Assembly: GCA_020073345.1 (NCBI GenBank)
Contig: JAIQFI010000037.1
Span: 1 to 64,000, forward strand
Direction: 5' to 3'
DNA length: 64,000 nucleotides
DNA from: Terriglobia bacterium
Lineage (GTDB): Bacteria > Acidobacteriota > Terriglobia > Bryobacterales > Bryobacteraceae
Part shown: positions 58,940 to 64,000 of the stretch, one piece after another
Layout: each line of letters starts with the position of its first letter
Position numbering within the stretch: position 1 is the first letter of the stretch
Notes under the pieces: generated by a model
The model's database searches: none
Told to the model about the DNA's origin: nothing
What the model saw: the letters and a program-made list of their open reading frames with translations, nothing else
Made by a program: the position numbers and the translations under genes

Positions 58940-59695
58940 ATGGTAATGCTCAAACAACCGATGATCGAAAAGCTACTGGCCATGCGGCTCCACGGCATGG
59001 CCGAGTCGCTCAAAACGCAGGAACAGGACCCGGCGGCTCGCGAACTGAGTTTCTTGGAACGCTTGGGTCTCTTGGTGGATCAGCAGTGGGACTGGCGCGA
59101 GAATCAAGCACTCGGGCGGCGGCTGAAGAACGCTAAGCTCCGCACCAACGCTTGTGTCGAAGATATTGACTATCGCGGCGCACGCGGTCTGGATAAGAGC
59201 GTGATCCGCGCACTGGTGCAAGAATCAGCCTGGGTTGGCAAGCACGAAAACGTGTTTGTACTGGGACCAACCGGCGTGGGCAAAAGCTTCGTGGCTTGCG
59301 CCCTGGCTCAGAAGGCGTGCCGCGACGGGTTCTCGGCCCTCTACACCCGCGCCCAATCGCTATTCCGCGACCTGGCAATGGCGCGTGCTGATGGCAGCCT
59401 CCGCATCCTGCTGGCGCGGCTTAGCCGCATCGACGTTCTAGTGATCGACGATTGGGCCATGTCATCTCTCAGTGAACCCGAGCGCCGCGACTTCTGGGAG
59501 ATCTGCGAGGACCGCTACCAGGTGCGCTCCACCATCCTAACTTCGCAGCTGCCAGTCTCGCGCTGGCATGAACAGATCGGCGACCCGACGCTCGCCGACG
59601 GCATCTTGGACCGGCTTGTTCATAACGCACATCGCATTGAGATGCGGGGAGATTCGATGCGTAAAAGCCGCGCTAAGACGGAGGGGAAAGGGTAA
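58940..59695 (+). CDS. istB: IS21-family helper ATPase IstB
   Basis: A 251-residue AAA+ ATPase. Walker A is LGPTGVGKSFVACAL and Walker B RIDVLVIDDWAMSSLSEPER; the N-terminal helical part (MAESLKTQEQDPAARELSFL) is typical. IstB assembles on target DNA and activates IstA. Complete, with a RBS-like GAGGAGGCATGG preceding the start. Confidence 0.95.
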   Translation: MVMLKQPMIEKLLAMRLHGMAESLKTQEQDPAARELSFLERLGLLVDQQWDWRENQALGRRLKNAKLRTNACVEDIDYRGARGLDKSVIRALVQESAWVGKHENVFVLGPTGVGKSFVACALAQKACRDGFSALYTRAQSLFRDLAMARADGSLRILLARLSRIDVLVIDDWAMSSLSEPERRDFWEICEDRYQVRSTILTSQLPVSRWHEQIGDPTLADGILDRLVHNAHRIEMRGDSMRKSRAKTEGKG

Positions 59696-59749
59696 GCTTT
59701 TAAACTCCAATGATTCCAAGATGTTTATGAAGCAGCGCCCCGTTGCGCG

Positions 59750-60646
59750 TCATTCGCAAACGGTAAGCGTGACGTTGCCACGATACGGTCTAACAGTGCA
59801 ATCGCCGTTGGGACACGGCGTGAGATTGAAGGAGTAGGAAGATTCCAATCCTCCTACGACCACAAACCCCATGCTGATCAATGGGAAGAACCTGTTTTGT
59901 TCGACACTCAAGAGATAACGGCCGGGACGGATATTTTCAAACTCAAAATCACCTTGGGAATCCGTCTTGGTGCGTTCGGGGTTCTCGCTACACCCAGAGC
60001 CCAGCCAGCAAGCTAATGCTACCCGCGCGCCTACAACCGGCCCCTGCCCGCTCTTAACGTTACCCGCCAACCCTCCGAGCGATAGTCCAGCGGAGAGAAA
60101 TCGGGTCTGCTCAGGCTCAGCATCGCTGGAAAAGCAGCCACTTGACCCTACGTTGAGCCTGACGGGTGGCAAGGATCGTTGCTCGCCTGCGAGAAGAACT
60201 TGCTTCACCTTCACGCTGTCAAAGCCCAGCGCTCGAATGCTCAGAGTGTACGTACCGGCGGGCAATCCCGAAAAGCGGAAGCTCCCTCGCTCGTCTGACC
60301 GCGTTTCTTGGCGAACTCCGCCGACGGCAGGTTCAAGAATTACGGAGCTATTGCCGATCACCGCGCCAATGGGATCTTGGACTACGCCCGTTAGGCTCGC
60401 GGGCTCTTCCTGCGCATGCAAAAAGAGTGGCAGGCACGCCAGCAAGATGGCAAAACCGACGACTTTCGGAAGCGGATTGAATGCCCAGCCGATGAATCTC
60501 GCTCGGCAAATGGCCCTGAAGGCACTCAGTGTTTCCACCGTTAGGCTCCCAGCTCGATTCTCAGTATACACGCAGCCACGACGGCTCTTAACGCCACTCG
60601 GAGCGCTGTTCGCGCTCCGGGCCACTGTGAGCTGAGGCGGGGACAA
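59750..60646 (-). CDS. Secreted protein with carboxypeptidase-regulatory-like domains, inside the IS21 ends
   Basis: Up to 298 residues. A signal/anchor (FAILLACLPLFLHA) sits near residues 67-80, so the true start is probably later than 60646 (for instance a GTG before ETLSAFRAIC). Two CarboxypepD_reg-like domains follow: SLTGVVQDPIGAVIGNSSV with GSFRFSGLPAGTYTLSIRAL, and a second with GDFEFENIRPGRYLLSVEQ. Cys residues are frequent in the second half. It lies opposite to istAB and is apparently enclosed by the element ends, so it may travel with it. Confidence 0.65.
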   Translation of the reverse strand: MSPPQLTVARSANSAPSGVKSRRGCVYTENRAGSLTVETLSAFRAICRARFIGWAFNPLPKVVGFAILLACLPLFLHAQEEPASLTGVVQDPIGAVIGNSSVILEPAVGGVRQETRSDERGSFRFSGLPAGTYTLSIRALGFDSVKVKQVLLAGEQRSLPPVRLNVGSSGCFSSDAEPEQTRFLSAGLSLGGLAGNVKSGQGPVVGARVALACWLGSGCSENPERTKTDSQGDFEFENIRPGRYLLSVEQNRFFPLISMGFVVVGGLESSYSFNLTPCPNGDCTVRPYRGNVTLTVCE

Positions 60647-60782
60647 GGGCTACCGCCCCTTTCCCCGCACCCCTTTCTCCGCTGGCAGCGTTCTTCCTCC
60701 GCTGCGCTTCGGACAAGTTCCTCTTGACGAAGCCGAACACTTCTTGCACAATCGAAGTGCCAGCGTCGCTACGCTCCGATGG

Positions 60783-60853
60783 TGTTCGGGATCATCCCGG
60801 AATGCCGTTCGGTTTCATCCCGGATTCAGCGTTCGGCTTCGCCGGAATCCCCA
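60783..60853 (-). repeat. Right-end repeat array of the IS21-like element
   Basis: Three inward-pointing units of about 23-27 bases on the minus strand (60852-60829, 60828-60806, 60805-60783), with the same cores as at the left end. Confidence 0.75.
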
Positions 60854-61358
60854 CGAGTCCCTCAGACTGCGGTGCAGATCCGATATGGCATCCGATCGGA
60901 TGCGTTCTACACGAGACACGCATTCAACTTGGAGGGACGCGCCAACAGGTGCGCCGCGTTCACCGCGTGTATATCGAAAGGATTCGCGAAGCGTTTCGTG
61001 ACGCGGGGAAGAATTCCACAGACCCGTATTGGGTTCTCGTCTCTGAAACTGCGAACGGTAACGCGGTGTGTTGTACTCCTTGAAGTGCAGCGTCGGATGG
61101 TTTCACGAGAGTCTTCCGGAGCGGACGTCCTACCCGACCGCCGGACGTGTGAGAGCAAATCCAGTGCGTTTGGAACCTTAACGCAACCTTAACGCTCTCG
61201 CAGCAACAGAATCATATACACCGCATTGGGTGAACCCTCCGCTGAGACAATCCGTTAACGATGGTCCGGGTGCCGGTCGATTGCCGAAAGCACACTATCT
61301 GGGACGTGCTCGAGGGCAAGCATCTGGCGAACATGCGCTGGTGATTACGAGTTGCGTG
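60854..61358. other. Intergenic stretch downstream of the IS element
   Basis: No gene supported. It contains a CATCCGATCGGATG palindrome at about 60890 and an 11-base tandem AACCTTAACGC near 61174-61195. Short open frames lack ribosome sites and known motifs. Confidence 0.5.
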
Positions 61359-63578
61359 TTACCGAGCAGGTTTGAGTGCAACCATTTGCATCGTCCAGCC
61401 GTTGTTCGCGGTGCCTGTAGCAGCGTAAGAGCCGGGGCTGCCGGCCGTCATCTCTTCAATTAGATTGTTGTTGAATGTCGAGCGGGCAGTGAGGTCAGAA
61501 CCCGCCGTGCAGGCCCAGTCGGCAAGGCAGTAGCCGTAGATTATGTCTCCGGCGACGGTGGTGGTGGCAGTGCGGCTCGAAACAGGACCGGCACCACCCG
61601 AGGTTCCCGCCTGGGCGTCAATCGGATTAATCCGATCTACGCCGGAGTACTCAGTCAGATAAACTTCAAGCCAACTGGAATTCGCCGAAAGGGTGATATT
61701 CACTGTGTCGGCACCGCCCTGAATGTTCTTGGCATAGTAGACCCGGCTACGGGATCCACCCGGAGAGGTCAATTGAGTTCCTACCTGGGTGAAGGTGTTG
61801 CCTTGAAAGTCGGTAACCGAGGAGACGGTGGCGCTCGTATCGAAATCGAATGCAACCAGAATAAGATCTCCCGCGACGGTGTTTGTGGGGAAGGAAACAG
61901 ACAAAGAACTGGCGCTTCCGGAAGATGCACTGGCGACTGCTTGCACAAACGAGATGGAAGGGGAGGTCGAGCTGATGGTCAGCGTCAGGGTGGCATTGCC
62001 GGTCCCGCCGCTGTTGGTTGCGCGCAGCGTTACCGTCGAGGTTCCGGCCGCCGTGGGAGTCCCCGAGATCAAGCCGGTCGCGGTGTTGACCGCTAAGCCG
62101 GCGGGCAAGCCCGTGGCTCCGTAACTGGTGGGGGTGTTGGTAGCCGTGATCTGATACGAGAAAGCCGAACCCACCGTCCCACTGGCCGTGGTGGCGCTGG
62201 TGATCGCTGGGGGCGTCCCCCCCCCGGTGAAGTCATCAAAGAAAATCGTAGATCCGCCTTGTGTGACTTTTACGTAATCAACTTGAGTCGTCCACGGCAG
62301 GCTACTGTCGTTGATAGTCCCGGCCCCCAGAAACATAGAGATCTTCACGTACATCGGCGCGTTTGGGACGTAACTTTGCGTAATCGTGCATGTTGTAGTC
62401 CCGTCCACTTGCCATACCAACGACCCGGGAGACCAGATCAGATCGTAAACGTGGAAATTCTGGGTCGCGTCTGACAGACTCGGGCCGCAACCGTCGTTAT
62501 GTGTTTGAGAGTTGACATGGATCTGTTGATTGACATTATTGACGTATCCAATGAACTCAGCGATATCGATTTCCTGGCCGTTGCAATTGTTGTCGGTGCC
62601 CGTAGGGTCGGAGGGCTGGCACCCGGCGTCCAGCATCCACACCGCGGGCCAAGCCCCGTCACCAGATCCTCCCCCGATCTTCATGCGAAACTCGATTGTC
62701 CCGTAGAGAAAGTTGAAGGTCCGCATTTGGACTTCGTGAGTGCTGTAGTTATAGGACTGCTCGGCAACATCAATGGAATCGCAACTTTTCGTTTGTCGAA
62801 CGGCGGTCAATCGCAGCGATCCACCAAGCGCTACATTTTCAGGTGCGGCACACCCTCCCGGAAGCGCGCGGGAATAAGCTACCCATTGGTCGTCCATCCC
62901 GAGGACCGTGCCATAGGATTCGGCAAATGCAATTGCCGAGACGGCCGCTGCCCCGGAATGTCCTAGGGTCCACGTCGGCGCCGTACCATTCGTGCTATTT
63001 GCGAGGTATGCAGTATTCCCCCAGAGTATATATCCTCCGTCGATCGAGCTAACCAACGGCAAAGCATTGATCCCCTGAATAATGAAATCATTTGTGCCCC
63101 GCAGATTCAAGGTTGGAGCGGATTGTGTGGGCGCCGAAGACGATCGGCCAAGCGCATAAGGGAGTTCGTACCCAAGCGGACCATTGGTGTAGGGGACCTC
63201 ATAAACGGTGACCCTAGCTCCACCTGAAGTGGCAGAGAAAGTAAAGGAGACTGTCGTGTTGCCGCCGGTTGCGGACAAAACGAAAGCGCAATCAACTGAC
63301 CCGGCTGTAGTGTCCGAGGCGGCACATTGCGCAGTAGCCTGAAGGCCTCCTCCATCAGGGTGATACCACTTATCACCGACGTTGTCCGCAACACTCGATA
63401 TCGAGACGCCGGAGTTCGTAATTGCCGCATATCCATACAATAGGTGACCTGCGCCCGCAGATGGAATTGTTATGGCGCACGTTGTTGCGCTCGCACAAGT
63501 CTGCGAAGTGACCGTGGGCGTGCCAAAGCTCCCCCACAGAGAGACTGTCGCCAGCAGCAATACCCACATCGCCTTCAT
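61359..63578 (-). CDS. Secreted GH16-family glycoside hydrolase with Ig-like and extra beta domains
   Basis: A 739-residue exported protein (signal peptide to about residue 19). Residues 20-220 form a beta domain with many Ser/Thr. Residues 230-455 are GH16: LYGTIEFRMKIGGG and the catalytic NGQEIDIAEFIGYV (ExDxxE with the nucleophile and acid), MYVKISMFLGAG. An Ig-like putative domain (about 460-540, YQITATNTPTSYGATGLPAG) and a C-terminal beta domain similar to residues 20-220 follow. GH16 enzymes cut beta-1,3/1,4 glucans or related polysaccharides. AGAGG precedes the ATG. Confidence 0.88.
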   Translation of the reverse strand: MKAMWVLLLATVSLWGSFGTPTVTSQTCASATTCAITIPSAGAGHLLYGYAAITNSGVSISSVADNVGDKWYHPDGGGLQATAQCAASDTTAGSVDCAFVLSATGGNTTVSFTFSATSGGARVTVYEVPYTNGPLGYELPYALGRSSSAPTQSAPTLNLRGTNDFIIQGINALPLVSSIDGGYILWGNTAYLANSTNGTAPTWTLGHSGAAAVSAIAFAESYGTVLGMDDQWVAYSRALPGGCAAPENVALGGSLRLTAVRQTKSCDSIDVAEQSYNYSTHEVQMRTFNFLYGTIEFRMKIGGGSGDGAWPAVWMLDAGCQPSDPTGTDNNCNGQEIDIAEFIGYVNNVNQQIHVNSQTHNDGCGPSLSDATQNFHVYDLIWSPGSLVWQVDGTTTCTITQSYVPNAPMYVKISMFLGAGTINDSSLPWTTQVDYVKVTQGGSTIFFDDFTGGGTPPAITSATTASGTVGSAFSYQITATNTPTSYGATGLPAGLAVNTATGLISGTPTAAGTSTVTLRATNSGGTGNATLTLTISSTSPSISFVQAVASASSGSASSLSVSFPTNTVAGDLILVAFDFDTSATVSSVTDFQGNTFTQVGTQLTSPGGSRSRVYYAKNIQGGADTVNITLSANSSWLEVYLTEYSGVDRINPIDAQAGTSGGAGPVSSRTATTTVAGDIIYGYCLADWACTAGSDLTARSTFNNNLIEEMTAGSPGSYAATGTANNGWTMQMVALKPAR

Positions 63579-64000
63579 GGCAAACCTCTTTGGAACTGAC
63601 GTTGTCTAACTTACCCCAACTTAGGGTGTGTGAAGACATCGCTCGAATACCCAGGCCGACGGAATCGCTGTCGAGAAGCAAAGCAAGGCAAAAGGGATGT
63701 ATGATTGTAGCAGCCTAGACAAGCCTCAGTAACGTTGCGGGTCGCCGTCAACTCATGGGCACTCTTCAGATGAGAGACCGGTCGAAAACGTTTCACTTCT
63801 TCACCAAAGAATGAGCTGCACGTGCTTGGAGGTGGTGGTGACCGACGGCCGTGGGGAATCCAGGTCAAGAATCTGCAGGCCGTGTAAGGCACCTTCTGCA
63901 GCCGGATTCTAAGGTTAACACTCTATTCGCCGCGGGAAAATGTCTTAGATGGACGAGGGTTTCGCCGCGTTGGTCGATTCCTATAGATAGAAGTCCGAAA
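63579..64000. other. Upstream region of the GH16 gene, no gene seen
   Basis: No supported gene to the window edge. The AGAGG ribosome site of the GH16 gene is within the first 15 bases; further promoter elements are not clear. A 93-codon frame at 63611-63892 (minus) has no recognised motif. Confidence 0.5.

Larger units (their letters stand above)
57160..60853 (+). mobile_element. IS21-family element with a possible passenger gene
   Basis: istA and istB are intact. The outer ends TGGGGATTCCGG (57160-57171) and CCGGAATCCCCA (60842-60853) are perfect inverted copies, with inward arrays of similar units; a 30-base stretch at 57201-57230 recurs inverted at 60783-60812. This defines 3694 bp, longer than normal IS21 (2-2.5 kb), because about 1 kb with a secreted-protein gene lies between istB and the right array. 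No flanking target duplication was seen. Confidence 0.65.

Noticed and set aside
60724-61083. 119-codon frame across the right IS end
   Set aside because: It runs through the terminal repeat array and has no conserved motif or start signal.
63611-63892. 93-codon frame upstream of the GH16 gene
   Set aside because: No recognised motif and no ribosome site; composition-driven.
1-64000. tRNA or rRNA genes
   Set aside because: No cloverleaf with a typical T-loop and no rRNA-like segment was seen by eye; a covariance search was not possible here.

Overview
The window reads as chromosomal DNA of a soil acidobacterium of the Solibacter/Bryobacter type (inference). The pointers are a TIGR03435 'soil-associated' protein at 1463, GC-rich coding with many secreted proteins ending their signal peptides in a short Ala-Gln-type site, several heme/copper secreted proteins, TPR and beta-propeller proteins, and an IS21-like element whose ends are arrays of roughly 24-bp units.

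Layout. 1-10.1 kb: XRE regulator, ECF sigma factor with a membrane partner, TIGR03435 protein, ABC-F ATPase, LiaF-like protein, an esterase, and two relatives of one unnamed secreted domain (one fused to a metallo-beta-lactamase fold) flanking a VOC protein. 10.1-13.9 kb: a membrane sensor-like module fused to trehalose-6-phosphate synthase, a convergent overlapping SDR gene and a lipoprotein. 13.9-17.5 kb: dnaK-dnaJ-hspR with a near-consensus promoter. 17.8-19.9 kb: redoxin co-translated with a cytochrome c/copper monooxygenase-like protein. 19.9-21.8 kb: three unrecognised genes of less GC-rich composition. 22-30.5 kb: ABC ATPase, histidine phosphatase, UbiA-like membrane protein, methyltransferase, TtcA, then a glycosyltransferase operon (GT2, GT2, DUF2304, TMTC-like TPR protein, GT4).

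30.5-37.1 kb: one tightly overlapping lysine/diaminopimelate operon, dapE-asd-lysC-dapB-dapA-dapD plus a cytochrome P460 gene, headed by a well-conserved lysine riboswitch. dapB appears to start at an ACG codon. 37.2-54.1 kb: an extracytoplasmic oxidation region: two esterases, a lanthanide-type methanol dehydrogenase set (xoxJ, diheme cytochrome c, xoxF), an LVIVD protein diverging from an amidohydrolase across a perfect 10-bp palindrome, a second heme/copper monooxygenase-like protein, NHL and YVTN propellers, an ankyrin-heme-terpene-cyclase-like fusion, a diheme cytochrome and a double cupin.

54.2-64 kb: a GGDEF-EAL protein overlapping a Flp-type pilin gene, then an IS21-like element (istA, istB) whose matching end arrays enclose an extra secreted-protein gene, and finally a secreted GH16-family glycoside hydrolase. 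No rRNA, tRNA or CRISPR array was recognised by eye. The best candidates for closer study are the riboswitch-led lysine operon with its ACG start and P460 passenger, the membrane-bound trehalose-phosphate synthase fusion, the heme/copper secreted proteins, and the IS21 element with cargo.
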